From positions 7,177,378 to 7,241,377 of the forward strand of contig NZ_VJOK01000001.1 in NCBI RefSeq assembly GCF_013302895.1: a stretch of 64,000 nucleotides of DNA, read 5' to 3'. Below the pieces are notes generated by a model. That model searched no databases and was not told the origin of the DNA. It saw nothing but the letters and a program-made list of their open reading frames with translations. The position numbers were made by a program, and so were the translations under genes. Positions 1 through 8,209 of this stretch are shown one piece after another. Within the stretch, counting starts at the first letter, position 1, and every line of letters begins with the position of its first letter. The DNA is from Streptomyces albus subsp. chlorinus. Its GTDB lineage: Bacteria > Actinomycetota > Actinomycetes > Streptomycetales > Streptomycetaceae.

Positions 1-580
1 CCTGCCCGGCCTCGGTGGCCGGGACCTGGACAGCGTTCTCCTCGTCGCCCCCGCCGGCGGCCTGCCGGGGCGCCTCGACCGCGGCGACCGCGGCTGCTTC
101 GGCGTCCCGCTGGGCCTTCCCCGCCCGCTCGGTTCGTTCCTGGACCTCCCGGAAACGCTCCAGCATCTCGCGCAGCGCTGTGCCCTGGGCGAGGACGGCC
201 ATGGCGGCGGCGTAGGGGTCGCCGACCGTCTCGCGGCGCAGCCCGGTGAACTCCGGTGACCCCAGCAAAGACGTGATGACCTGGTGGTTGACCAGCCGGG
301 ACAGGTCCATGTCCGCCCGCTCGCGCAACCGCGGGGCCGGCGCGTAGGCGGCCAGGAAGGCGTCGGCCAGGAGATCGGCCGCGCAGGCGTGGCGCTCGTG
401 CAACTCCCCGGCCAGTTCGCGCAGCCCGGCCGACTGCGCGTAGACGTCCCGCCAGGTGATCAGGTCGAACCGGTCCGCGACCACGGCCGCCGTGTGCCGC
501 CCGGCGGCGGAGCCGGGCCCGTCCGGGCGCCCCCCTGCCGCGTTCGCCGGCCCGCCCGGCGTGCCCGGTGTCTCGCCCAT
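1..580 (-). CDS. Partner protein of MoxR ATPase, N-terminal part (cut by window edge)
   Basis: This is the N-terminal 193 residues of a protein that continues beyond base 1. The ATG at 580 follows a purine-rich stretch (GGGGGAACGGG). The visible part is helical and charged, with a stretch rich in Glu, Arg and Ala around residues 140-185 (begins ALREMLERFQEVQERTERAG). It starts 35 bases after the stop of the RavA-like ATPase gene on the same strand, so the two are very probably one operon. In RavA/ViaA-type operons the second gene usually encodes a von Willebrand factor A protein. The VWA domain would be C-terminal and outside the window, so that identity is inference from context only. Confidence 0.6.
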   Translation of the reverse strand, partial: MGETPGTPGGPANAAGGRPDGPGSAAGRHTAAVVADRFDLITWRDVYAQSAGLRELAGELHERHACAADLLADAFLAAYAPAPRLRERADMDLSRLVNHQVITSLLGSPEFTGLRRETVGDPYAAAMAVLAQGTALREMLERFREVQERTERAGKAQRDAEAAAVAAVEAPRQAAGGGDEENAVQVPATEAGQ

Positions 581-615
581 GGTCCCGTTCCCCCTGCTCC
601 CGTTCCCCCGGTGGT

Positions 616-1833
616 TCAGAGCCGGGCCTGCACCATGCTCGCGTCCACGCCGAGCGCCTCGGTGAGGACACGGGCGCGGACGGCGCGCTGGCGGCCGGTG
701 ACCCGGTCGATGGCCGCGGTGGAGCGGCCCGCGCGCGCCGCCTCCTCGCGCAGCTTCTCCAGCCGCTTCCCCGCCATGGCCAGCCGGCCGTGTGCCTGCT
801 TGATGACCCACTCGCTCAGCGCCTCGCGCGACTGCCCGGCCATGGAGTCGAGCTGGGCCTCCAGCTCGTCGATGAGGTCTGACAGGTCGAGCGTCTCCCC
901 GGCGTCCGGGTTGACCAGTTGCAGCACTTCGCGCTCGACGACGGGGCGTTCGGCGGGGGAGTCCCACAGCACATGAGTCAGCAGCGACAGGTCGGTCCCG
1001 GCGACCGCCGGGCGGCCGTCGAGGTACGCGGATGCCTGGAGCAGGCCCACCGCCTGCCGCCACCGGCGGTCGGAGGCGACGAGTTCCTTGCGGCGGAGAG
1101 CGGCCCGCAGCGTGCACACCGCGTCCACGATCGCGTCGGGGACGAGCACGGCAGGAACGGCTTCGCTCACCGCGTGCTGCAGCGCGGCCAGTTCGACGGT
1201 GGTCCGCGCCGGTGCCGCGGGGCGGCCGACGGCGGAGCGGACCAGCGCCGCGAAGTTCGAGGGATCCGCCAGGTACCCGACCTCGATCCGCACCAGCAAC
1301 CGGTCGTAGATCGCGGCGGAATCCTCCCCGCTGGGCAGTTCGTTGCTCGCCGTGATGGCCCCGATCAGAGGGCAGCGGATCGGCTCGCCGCCGCTCTCCG
1401 GGTGGTAGATCCGCTCGTTGAGAAAGCCCAGCGTCTCGTTCAGCGCCGCCGTCGAGCACTTGAAGATCTCATCGATGAACGCCACGTGCGCCGTCGTGGC
1501 GCGGCCGTCGTAGACCTGACGGTACTCGCCCCGGGCCAGGGCGGCGACATCGATGGGGCCGAACATCCTCGTCGGCGCGGTGAACTTGGACAGAAGGATC
1601 TCCCAGTAGGCCGCCCCCTCGACTCTGCCCGCCAGCTCCCGGGCCATCTCGGACTTCGCCGTTCCCGGCGGACCGAGCACCAACGAGTGCTGCCCGGCCA
1701 GCAGGGTGACCACGAGCGTCCGCACCACGTCGTCCCGCTCGTAGAAGCGGTCCGACAACTCGTCGCTGATCGCCCGCAGCCTCTTGGCCGTCTCCTGCGC
1801 GTCGTGCGTGTCGCGCGCCTCCTGTGCGCCCAT
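616..1833 (-). CDS. MoxR-family AAA+ ATPase, RavA-like
   Basis: This is a 405-aa AAA+ ATPase of the MoxR group. Walker A is GPPGTAKS (residues about 54-61). Walker B is VAFIDEIFK (about 117-125), followed by LNETLGFLNERIY, the EIFK/NER pattern typical of the RavA branch. These proteins act as chaperone-like ATPases with VWA-domain partners, and the next gene downstream would fit that role. The ATG at 1833 was chosen because GGGAG sits seven bases upstream; the frame stays open upstream to 1914 but without a better ribosome site. The C-terminal 80 residues are predicted helical. Substrate and physiological role cannot be read from sequence. Confidence 0.85.
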   Translation of the reverse strand: MGAQEARDTHDAQETAKRLRAISDELSDRFYERDDVVRTLVVTLLAGQHSLVLGPPGTAKSEMARELAGRVEGAAYWEILLSKFTAPTRMFGPIDVAALARGEYRQVYDGRATTAHVAFIDEIFKCSTAALNETLGFLNERIYHPESGGEPIRCPLIGAITASNELPSGEDSAAIYDRLLVRIEVGYLADPSNFAALVRSAVGRPAAPARTTVELAALQHAVSEAVPAVLVPDAIVDAVCTLRAALRRKELVASDRRWRQAVGLLQASAYLDGRPAVAGTDLSLLTHVLWDSPAERPVVEREVLQLVNPDAGETLDLSDLIDELEAQLDSMAGQSREALSEWVIKQAHGRLAMAGKRLEKLREEAARAGRSTAAIDRVTGRQRAVRARVLTEALGVDASMVQARL

Positions 1834-1940
1834 GTCCAACTCCCTGCCGAAGAGGCCCGTTGGACGAGCAAGATACGCGACGCCCACCAGGCCTCTTCGA
1901 TCGGTGCTCCTCACCGCCCAGCCGGGGCCCTGGGATCTGT

Positions 1941-2372
1941 TCAGCCGTCGGAGAGCTGGTCTTCCGCCTTCGGTGTCTCTTCCGACGGTGCACGGAAACG
2001 AGCGAAACCGGCCGTACGGGGAGCCAGGGCGAACTCCCCGTCCCCGATGGCCCCTCGCACGGCGCTCACCACATCGTCGTCCGGTTCACCGAACACCTCG
2101 AAGTGCGCGACTCGGCAGTGTTCCATGACCTCCTGGATGTACGGGTCCGCGAGCCTCCAGTGCGCACGGACCGCGTCGGAATCCCGGAAGAGCTGGAAGC
2201 TGTGTGCGGTCATCCGCTGTTCGTCGACGAAGACCTCGACCATGAGTTGGGGACCGTTCCGCTCGGCGAACCGCACCGCTTTGTCGATGGCCGCCCGGAA
2301 GTCCTCCAGGTGGCCGTCCGTGATCCGCATGGTGTTGTGGAAGAGCAGGATGTCGTTGTCGTTGGTGTCCAT
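1941..2372 (-). CDS. Putative dimeric alpha/beta-barrel (ABM-like) protein
   Basis: This is a soluble protein of 143 aa. Its layout (an N-terminal beta strand ILLFHNTMRI, a helix with DFRAAIDKAVRF, and HSFQLFRDSDAVRAHWRL) resembles small antibiotic-biosynthesis-monooxygenase-like, ferredoxin-like barrel proteins. I cannot name a substrate. The ATG at 2372 has GGAG nine bases upstream; an ATG at 2399 is in frame but lacks a clear ribosome site. It stands alone between the MoxR gene on the same strand, with about 107 bases between, and a divergent small gene. Confidence 0.55.
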   Translation of the reverse strand: MDTNDNDILLFHNTMRITDGHLEDFRAAIDKAVRFAERNGPQLMVEVFVDEQRMTAHSFQLFRDSDAVRAHWRLADPYIQEVMEHCRVAHFEVFGEPDDDVVSAVRGAIGDGEFALAPRTAGFARFRAPSEETPKAEDQLSDG

Positions 2373-2475
2373 GACCGGATGCTCCGACTTGAAGAGCACT
2401 TCAAGTCAAGCTCTCGCCCGCCGAGTCACCTGGTTCCCGGACGGCTGTGCTTCGAGGGGTGACAGCGGCGGGCGG

Positions 2476-2481
2476 TAGGTT
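2476..2481 (+). promoter_or_regulatory. Likely -10 box of a leaderless promoter
   Basis: TAGGTT ends six bases before the ATG at 2488, the spacing expected when transcription starts at the start codon itself. No convincing -35 box was found. Confidence 0.4.
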
Positions 2482-2487
2482 GTGCGC

Positions 2488-2787
2488 ATGTCGATATCTG
2501 TGGGCCTCAGCCTCAACGTCTCCGCACTGCGGCCGGGAGCGGAACCCAGGCGCGTCGCCGAGGCGCTGACCGCGTTCTTGACCGAGCACGATCTCGACAG
2601 GGACGTGGTGGTGACCGAGGACGCGTCGGCGGGCCGCGTCTTCGCGGGAACCGACTTCCCGGTCATCGTGTCCGGCTTCGGCGGCTGGGCCGACCGGATC
2701 GAGCAGGGATCTCACGACACGGTCCGTGCGGTCGCTCCCGCCGCGCAGGTCGACTTCCGGTGGAGCTTCGAGGACGAGGACGACTAG
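2488..2787 (+). CDS. Small hypothetical protein (99 aa)
   Basis: The protein begins MSISVGLSLNVSALRPG and ends in an acidic tail EDEDD. It is soluble, with no signal peptide, membrane segment or motif that I recognise. Third-position G/C is high throughout, which supports coding. A GTG six bases upstream (2482) is an alternative start; ATG 2488 is preferred because of the -10 box TAGGTT placed for a leaderless transcript. Confidence 0.6.
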   Translation: MSISVGLSLNVSALRPGAEPRRVAEALTAFLTEHDLDRDVVVTEDASAGRVFAGTDFPVIVSGFGGWADRIEQGSHDTVRAVAPAAQVDFRWSFEDEDD

Positions 2788-2854
2788 GATGCTCGCGCCG
2801 ATCGTCCGACCGACGGCCAGGGCGTGCCCGGTGCGAGGGGCCCCGGGACGCGGC

Positions 2855-3025
2855 TCACGAGGCCGGTGAGGTGCCGGTGGGCTCGATGGGCCGCCGGACC
2901 GGAACCGCTCCGCACCGACGATGTGCCGCACCTTCGGCGGCGTCCGCGTGCGAAAGGCGGACGCGCGGGTCGCGGCGCAGGTTCTCCTCCTTCACCCGGC
3001 CCACCGACGTGTTGAAGCTCGGCAT
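2855..3025 (-). pseudogene. Remnant of an F420-dependent PPOX-class oxidoreductase
   Basis: Residues FNTSVGRVKEENLRRDPRV match the well-known core of F420/FMN split-barrel oxidoreductases, where ...NTAVGRVKxRNLRRDPRVALS is typical. Sequence on either side does not continue the family in any frame and there is no N-terminal half. It reads as a decayed fragment of about 20-30 recognisable codons. The match is short, so confidence is limited. Confidence 0.4.
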
Positions 3026-3149
3026 TGCCGGAACACTGGCCGCTGCCGTGACCACACAACGCGGCGCCGACCGGGCCAACGTGAGGGCGCAAGTACTCCA
3101 CGCCCTGAAAAAGGGCGAGATGACCCAGGAGTCGCGGGCCGAGCTTTGA
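3009..3149 (+). other. Possible 3' remnant or very small ORF (46 codons)
   Basis: From a GTG at 3009 an open frame encodes LKLGIAGTLAAAVTTQRG and continues to HALKKGEMTQESRAEL. Codon bias is fairly good but there is no ribosome site. It overlaps the F420-oxidoreductase remnant on the other strand. It is best read as debris of a lost gene. The rest of the gap up to 3268 shows nothing I can name. Confidence 0.25.
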
Positions 3150-3268
3150 GGTCCTCACACATGAGGCAACGCATTCCTCCCCGAGATCCGGACGGCGCGG
3201 CGGCCCTGCCGGAAAGTCCCGGCATCGGCCCGCGTGGTTGCGCCCCCGACGGGCGGTTCCCCCGGCGG

Positions 3269-3886
3269 TCAGAGGCCGGCGAGCAGGCCCTGGAGCGGGG
3301 CGGGTACGCGGTCCGGGGCGAGACCCTCCACGAGAGCGCGACCGTAATGGATCTTGCGCCCCTTCTTCGTCCCGAGGAAACGCCGCAACTGCTGCTGCGG
3401 GGTGCGCCCCTGCTGTGCGGGCTGCCGCAGAAAGGTCCGCAGGGCACGCAGGTCGCCCTCCGCGCGGATGATCTCCTCCACCCGTCGCACGCCCAACGCG
3501 CGGATGAGTTCGTCCTCGAGATCCGCCGCGCAGACGAAGAACCCGTCCTGTGCCGCGCCGGCCCGCTCCAGGCCACGGGCGTAATAACGGTGCTCGTTCT
3601 CGTCGCACAGACCAGTGAGGCGGAGGCCCAGGCCGGGTGGCCCGAGGAGGTGGGCGAAGCGCCCCGCACTCATCGCACCGCCCATCGGCAGCACGCAGAC
3701 GCCTTCGGCGGCCAGGTCCCGGCCCCGGCGCGCGGCCAGTGCGTCGACCGCGGCCACGTCACTCAGCCCTTCGAGCAGGACGACCGTCCGGACGGACGAC
3801 CGCGCCGCCAGTTCACGTGCGGGGTCGCCCGGACCACCCGCTGCCCAGGCGACGACCGCCTCCCGGAACGCCCCCATGTCAGCCAT
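3269..3886 (-). CDS. Toprim-domain (OLD-like) nuclease-type protein
   Basis: This 205-aa protein carries a Toprim-like core: VVLLEGLSDVAAVDALAARRG supplies the conserved Glu strand-helix, and LTGLCDENEH supplies the D-x-E/D part. Stand-alone Toprim proteins of this size are common in Streptomyces and resemble the nuclease half of OLD proteins without the ATPase. It probably acts on nucleic acid, but no target is indicated. The start at 3886 (MADMG) is preferred over one at 3988 because the extra 34 residues look non-coding. It has no obvious operon partner. Confidence 0.65.
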   Translation of the reverse strand: MADMGAFREAVVAWAAGGPGDPARELAARSSVRTVVLLEGLSDVAAVDALAARRGRDLAAEGVCVLPMGGAMSAGRFAHLLGPPGLGLRLTGLCDENEHRYYARGLERAGAAQDGFFVCAADLEDELIRALGVRRVEEIIRAEGDLRALRTFLRQPAQQGRTPQQQLRRFLGTKKGRKIHYGRALVEGLAPDRVPAPLQGLLAGL

Positions 3887-4098
3887 AACGCCGCCCCCAT
3901 GCCAGCCATACGGCAAGTCTCCGCCTGCTCCGGCCACCGCGGTAGGGAATTTCCGTCGGCCGGCTCCGTCGTGGGCGGGTCCCTGCACGGCCCATCCGCT
4001 GGAGCCTCGGCGGTCCTGTGGCCGGCGCCGCGACAGCCGGCGGCGGCCCGCACCACAGGACCGGACCCCGGCTCGGAGCCGACAGCCGGGGGCCGATA

Positions 4099-4126
4099 GC
4101 CGGGGGCCGGAGGCGCGGCCCCCGGC
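4099..4126 (-). terminator. Strong hairpin downstream of the DUF1707 gene
   Basis: A perfect 11-bp stem (GCCGGGGGCCG / CGGCCCCCGGC) with a six-base loop lies 37 bases past the stop of the DUF1707 gene. There is no U-tract, as is usual in Streptomyces. A second GCCGGGGGCCG copy lies just upstream at 4084-4094. Confidence 0.55.
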
Positions 4127-4162
4127 GACCTGACAAGCCAGGTGGCACGGGAAGCGGTTGGT

Positions 4163-4705
4163 TCACCGCCACGCGTGGCGGACCGTCAGCCGCCCGAAGC
4201 CCACGACGCCGGAAATCCGGATCGTCGGACCGTCGGGGCCTGAGTGCTCTCGCGGTTTGTAGCGAGTCGGCTTCCAGCCCGTGCGCACCCCCTCGACATC
4301 GACGACCGCGTCGCGGGGCACCGTGATCTTGACCTTCCCGGTACCGATGTGCAGCTCGATGTCGACGACCGGGTGCTCGATGACCGCGCGGGAGAGGTCC
4401 AGGCGCACCCTGCCGAAGGCGGACGCGACTTTGAGGAACCGAGGAACCCGCCATGCGCCCCGCCGCCGGATCCGCCCGCCGGCGGCGGCGAGGGTGGAGG
4501 TGGTCCCCGCCTTCTCCGCCGGGAGCGAGTCCAGGGCGAACGCGAGATCGCCGTGCGTCGTGGCGGCGAGCACCTGGTCCAGGCGTTCGTCCAGGACGTC
4601 GTGCGAGATGAGCCCTTCGGCGTACGCCTCGCGCAGGCGCTGTACGGCTGTGTCGCGGTCGGGTTCGCCGATCAGCCGCGACGGGTCTTCCGACAGAGAG
4701 GTCAC
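4163..4705 (-). CDS. DUF1707 / SHOCT-like domain protein
   Basis: This protein is 180 aa. The N-terminal 55 residues (IGEPDRDTAVQRLREAYAEG, then LDERLDQVLAATTHGDL) are a textbook DUF1707 domain. The C-terminal half is beta-rich (VVDIELHIGTGKVKITVP) and resembles the cell-wall-active antibiotic response domain often fused to DUF1707. The start is GTG 4705, with TAGAGT at 4717-4712 placed as a -10 box six bases upstream, so the message is probably leaderless. No membrane segment is visible, unlike many relatives. Confidence 0.75.
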   Translation of the reverse strand: MTSLSEDPSRLIGEPDRDTAVQRLREAYAEGLISHDVLDERLDQVLAATTHGDLAFALDSLPAEKAGTTSTLAAAGGRIRRRGAWRVPRFLKVASAFGRVRLDLSRAVIEHPVVDIELHIGTGKVKITVPRDAVVDVEGVRTGWKPTRYKPREHSGPDGPTIRISGVVGFGRLTVRHAWR

Positions 4706-4718
4706 CGCATCACTCTAG

Positions 4719-5023
4719 TGCGGTGGTGACTTTCCGGCTGCGCACGCGGATCGGGCCGGAGACGGGGCCCCGACAGCCGGAGGCGGGGATCCCGGACAGG
4801 TGGTCAAGGGCGGAGCCGCACCTCGATTCGACGTCATCGTCGCCGGGGCGTTCCCTTCCGACGAGACGCGGGCCGAGGTGCGTGAGCATGACGACGAGCA
4901 GGACGGCACCCTGGTCTGCCTGACTGCCCGCCCCCGGGCCGGGCGAGTACGCGTCGCCGGGGGATTGCCGGGTACGCGGAAGCGGATGACGAGGGAGGCC
5001 GAGCGAGGGAGGCCGGGGAGCCG
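4719..5023. other. Intergenic region without recognisable gene
   Basis: About 300 bases lie between the divergent DUF1707 and cation-diffusion genes. Open frames here have poor codon bias. I see nothing that I can support beyond the promoter area of each neighbour. Confidence 0.5.
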
Positions 5024-6322
5024 ATGGACGAGGTGACGGCGGGCGCGAAGACGGCGAGTACGAGGAAGACGAGTACCAGCACGAAGGCGACGAGGACACG
5101 CGCGGAGGCGATGCGCAGAAAGGCGATGCGCAAGAAGACGACGCGCACGGAGGCGGCGGGTGCGGGGAGCGCGGCTGTGGAGACCGCGAGTCCCAAGACG
5201 GGCCGCGTCGACGGGCTGACCGGCCAGGCGGAATCCCCCGGCCGCGCTCGTCCCCGGGACCAGCACGTGGCGGAGGCCCGCCCCGGACCGCAGGGGGCGG
5301 CAGGGGACCGGCGGGACGGCGAGACCAGGACGACCGTGTGGGTCGCGCTGGGCGCCAATCTGCTCATCGCGGTCGCCAAACTGGTCGGCGGCTTCGTCGC
5401 GGCGTCGCCCGCGCTGCTGTCGGAAGCCGCGCACTCGGTGGCCGACAGCCTCAACGAGGTCTTCCTCCTCGCCTCCCTCAGGCGCAGCCGTCGGCCCGCC
5501 GATGACGCCCATCCGTTCGGTTACGGCAAGGAACGGTTCTTCTGGTCCCTGATCGCCGCCGTCGGCATCTTCGTAACCGGCGGCTGTTTCTCGTTCTTCC
5601 AGAGTTTCGAGGCGTTCCACTCCAGCAGCGAGGAAACGTTCGCCGGCTATGTCACCGGCCTCGCCGTGCTGGTCGTCGCGCTGCTCGCCGAGGGCACCTC
5701 GCTCGTCCGGGCGCTGTGCCAGGTGCGGGCACAGGCCAGGGCACAGGCCCGCTCGATGGCCGCCGAGGTACGGCACAGCGAGGACCCCGCCCTGCGGACC
5801 GTCCTGGCCGAGGACAGCGCCGCGTGCCTGGGCGTGCTGCTGGCCATCGCCGGTATGGCACTCCACATGGTGACCGGGCGGGGCTGGTACGAGGGTGTGG
5901 CGTCGCTGCTGATCGGGGTGCTGCTCGTCTACATCGCGTTCGCCCTCGGTCGCAGCGCGAAGGACCAGCTCATCGGCGAGGCGGCGGAGCCGGGGCTGCA
6001 GCGGGAGATCATCGACTTCCTGGACGGGCAGCCGGAGATCGACGCGGTCATCGAGGTGCTCACGATGCGGATGAGCCCCGACTCGGTGCTGCTGGCCGCA
6101 CGCGTGGACCTCGTCCCCGGAGTGGACAGCGAGAACGTCGAGGGCGCCCTGGTCCGCGTCAAACAAAACCTCGCCCAGCGGTGCTCCGACGTCGACCACA
6201 TCTTCCTGGACGTCACCGACGCCACCCGGGACGACCGCCGCCGTGCCCGCCGTGCCCGCGAGGAGATCGAGCGTGCCGCCGAGGAGGAGACGCCCGGGAA
6301 CGGCGACGGCACCGCCGCGTGA
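5024..6322 (+). CDS. Cation diffusion facilitator (CDF) transporter
   Basis: A 432-aa member of the CDF family, which exports divalent metals such as Zn2+ by proton antiport at the cell membrane. Core motifs are visible: SEAAHSVADSLNEV (the HxxxD metal site of TM2), HPFGYGKERFFW between TM2 and TM3, and the C-terminal cytoplasmic domain ending before residue 410. Residues 1-105 are an unusual basic, Thr/Arg/Ala-rich extension built from near-repeats (KAMRKKTTRTEA-like), with no counterpart in typical relatives of about 300 aa. The ATG at 5024 has GGGGAG upstream. A GTG near 5336 could be an alternative start that omits the extension. Confidence 0.85.
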   Translation: MDEVTAGAKTASTRKTSTSTKATRTRAEAMRRKAMRKKTTRTEAAGAGSAAVETASPKTGRVDGLTGQAESPGRARPRDQHVAEARPGPQGAAGDRRDGETRTTVWVALGANLLIAVAKLVGGFVAASPALLSEAAHSVADSLNEVFLLASLRRSRRPADDAHPFGYGKERFFWSLIAAVGIFVTGGCFSFFQSFEAFHSSSEETFAGYVTGLAVLVVALLAEGTSLVRALCQVRAQARAQARSMAAEVRHSEDPALRTVLAEDSAACLGVLLAIAGMALHMVTGRGWYEGVASLLIGVLLVYIAFALGRSAKDQLIGEAAEPGLQREIIDFLDGQPEIDAVIEVLTMRMSPDSVLLAARVDLVPGVDSENVEGALVRVKQNLAQRCSDVDHIFLDVTDATRDDRRRARRAREEIERAAEEETPGNGDGTAA

Positions 6323-6433
6323 GACGCGCCCGACCGTGGCGGGCTGGGGCGGCGGCTGTCGGAGCGGGGCAGCGCACCGGATGAGCCGGACCGACGGACC
6401 GCTTCGCCGTCGGCCCAGGTTCTGGGTCCGTGC

Positions 6434-6464
6434 TTGACCTTGTCGCGACGACAACCTTTCTACT
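6434..6464 (+). promoter_or_regulatory. MerR-type promoter with 19-bp spacer and palindrome
   Basis: TTGACC (6434-6439) and TCTACT (6459-6464) are separated by exactly 19 bp, the over-long spacing that MerR regulators untwist. The perfect inverted repeat TGTCG-CGA-CGACA (6441-6453) fills the spacer. The -10 box ends six bases before the ATG of the merR gene, so the transcript should be leaderless and autoregulated. Confidence 0.75.
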
Positions 6465-6470
6465 GGTGGC

Positions 6471-7280
6471 ATGCGAATCGGAGAGCTTGCCGGGGTCGTC
6501 GGCATCACCACCCGCGCCGTGCGGCACTACCACCGCATCGGACTGCTGCCCGAGCCGTCGCGGCAGCCCAACGGATACCGCGAGTACACGCTGCGCGACG
6601 CCGTCGAGCTGGCCCGCATCCGCCGGCTCACCGAGATCGGTCTGAGTCTGGACGAAGTACGGGATGTTCTGGCCGACGACGCGGGCAAGGACCTCGTCGA
6701 GATCCTCGTGGAACTGGACGCCGATCTGGCCCGCCAGGAGGAGGCCGTCCGGCAGCGCCGCGTCCGCCTGGCCCAACTGCTCGACCAGGCCCGGCGGACC
6801 GGGCGGCTGCCCGCCGAGGCCCCCGTCTCCCCCGAACTGACCGCTCTCTTCGACGGCATGGCCCGCACCTCGGCGCGGTTGGCCGGACCCGAGCCGGTGA
6901 TGGCGGCCAGGGAACGGGAGCTGCTGGCCCTGCTGGAGACCGGCTCGCCGGAGGAAGAGCGCGGCTGGCTCCACGCCATGGGGCGCACCCTCGGCGCCGA
7001 CGCGGAGGCCATGCGGCGCGCCTACGAGGTCTACGCCCAGTTGGACGAACTGGCCGGGGCGCCCGCGGACGACCCGCGCGTGGAGGAGACCGCACGGGCC
7101 CTCGTCGCGAGCATTCCGGAGGAGGCGGCGCAGGCGCTGCAGGCCGCGGAGGACGAGGGCGGGGAAGACGGGGACAGCGGCTTCGCCGACGCACTCTTCG
7201 CGGACTTCGCTCCCGCCCAGGCGGCAGTCGTGCGGCGCGCTGTCGCACTGCTCAAGGAGCCTTCCGCATGCGGACGTTGA
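6471..7280 (+). CDS. MerR-family transcriptional regulator
   Basis: This 269-aa regulator starts with a canonical MerR winged helix-turn-helix (MRIGELAGVVGITTRAVRHY, then HRIGLLPEP and NGYREY). A long dimerisation helix follows (residues about 75-115). The remaining 150 residues form a helical effector domain without a Cys metal site, so the ligand is probably organic rather than a metal. The gene is leaderless and sits directly behind a 19-bp-spacer promoter. Its 3' end overlaps the next gene by 13 bases, implying coupled expression with that membrane protein. Confidence 0.9.
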   Translation: MRIGELAGVVGITTRAVRHYHRIGLLPEPSRQPNGYREYTLRDAVELARIRRLTEIGLSLDEVRDVLADDAGKDLVEILVELDADLARQEEAVRQRRVRLAQLLDQARRTGRLPAEAPVSPELTALFDGMARTSARLAGPEPVMAARERELLALLETGSPEEERGWLHAMGRTLGADAEAMRRAYEVYAQLDELAGAPADDPRVEETARALVASIPEEAAQALQAAEDEGGEDGDSGFADALFADFAPAQAAVVRRAVALLKEPSACGR

Positions 7281-8128
7281 GAAAGACCGTACGCCGGTCC
7301 TTCGCCGCCTTCGCACTCTGCGAACTCGTTGTCATCCTGTGCGTGGCCGGCGGGGTGCGTCCCGCCGCCGGGGTCCGGAGGGCTGTGGAGCTGGGGTGTC
7401 TCGCGTTCGTGGCCGCGGCGACCACGCTGCTCCTCCTGGACCTCGGACGGCACCTCCGCGAGGGCCTGCCCTGGCGTTCCGCTTTCCCGGCCGCGCTCGC
7501 TGACAGCGTCCCGGCGGCGGTGCGCAGGCTGATCGTCCACGAGATCACCCTCTCCGCCGGCTTTCTGCGCTGGGTCACCCGTCGCGGTCCGCACGGTGTA
7601 CGGGACGGCGACCTTCCCGTCCCGTACGCGTCGGGCCAGGCAGCGACCATGTACGGCTTCCTCTTCGTCTGCGTCGTCGAGACCGCGGCCCTGGCCTTTC
7701 TGATCCCTTGGCCGGCCGTCCACGCGGTGACCCTCGTCCTCGATGTCTGGGGCTGCTACGTCCTCATCGCGCTGCACGCCTCCTGCGTGGTGCGCCCCCA
7801 CGTGATCGGGGCCGACGGGTCGTTGCGCCTGCGGTACGGCGCGCTGCTGGACATCCGCGTCCCGGCCGACCGCATAGCCTCCGCCCACCTGGAGCGGCAC
7901 TTTCCGGACGGCAGGCGGGCCGCCGCGGAGGAGAGCGGGCTCACCGAGCTGGCCGTGGCCGGCCAGACCACGGTCACCGTTCACCTCACCGAGCCGGTGC
8001 GTTACACACGGGTACTGGGCAGGCCCGCCGAAGCCCGCGTCTTCCGCTTCTACGCCGACGACCCCGCGTCGGCCGTCGCGGCACTACGGGCGGGCAGCAA
8101 GCTCCCTCCGGGCAGTTGCGGCGCCTAG
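7268..8128 (+). CDS. Membrane protein co-expressed with MerR regulator
   Basis: This is a 286-aa protein with about four hydrophobic segments: ALCELVVILCVAGGV, LGCLAFVAAATTLLLL, MYGFLFVCVVETAALAFLI and HAVTLVLDVWGCYVLIALHA. A soluble beta-rich C-terminal part of about 110 residues follows. No family is recognised. The ATG lies inside the end of merR, so translation is coupled. By context it is a likely target of that regulator and may deal with the compound sensed. That role is inference. Confidence 0.65.
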   Translation: MRTLRKTVRRSFAAFALCELVVILCVAGGVRPAAGVRRAVELGCLAFVAAATTLLLLDLGRHLREGLPWRSAFPAALADSVPAAVRRLIVHEITLSAGFLRWVTRRGPHGVRDGDLPVPYASGQAATMYGFLFVCVVETAALAFLIPWPAVHAVTLVLDVWGCYVLIALHASCVVRPHVIGADGSLRLRYGALLDIRVPADRIASAHLERHFPDGRRAAAEESGLTELAVAGQTTVTVHLTEPVRYTRVLGRPAEARVFRFYADDPASAVAALRAGSKLPPGSCGA

Positions 8129-8209
8129 CCGGCGGCTTCACGGAACAAGAACGCAACCGTGGCGCCGTGTTCGTCACTGCCGAGCGCGGGCCGGATAAAC
8201 TCGCGCACC

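Noticed and set aside
4834..5454. Hydrophobic minus-strand frame opposite the CDF N-terminal extension
   Set aside because: The hydrophobic run (VLVAFVLVLVFLVLAVF) is just the complement of the Lys/Thr-rich repeat; codon bias favours the plus strand.
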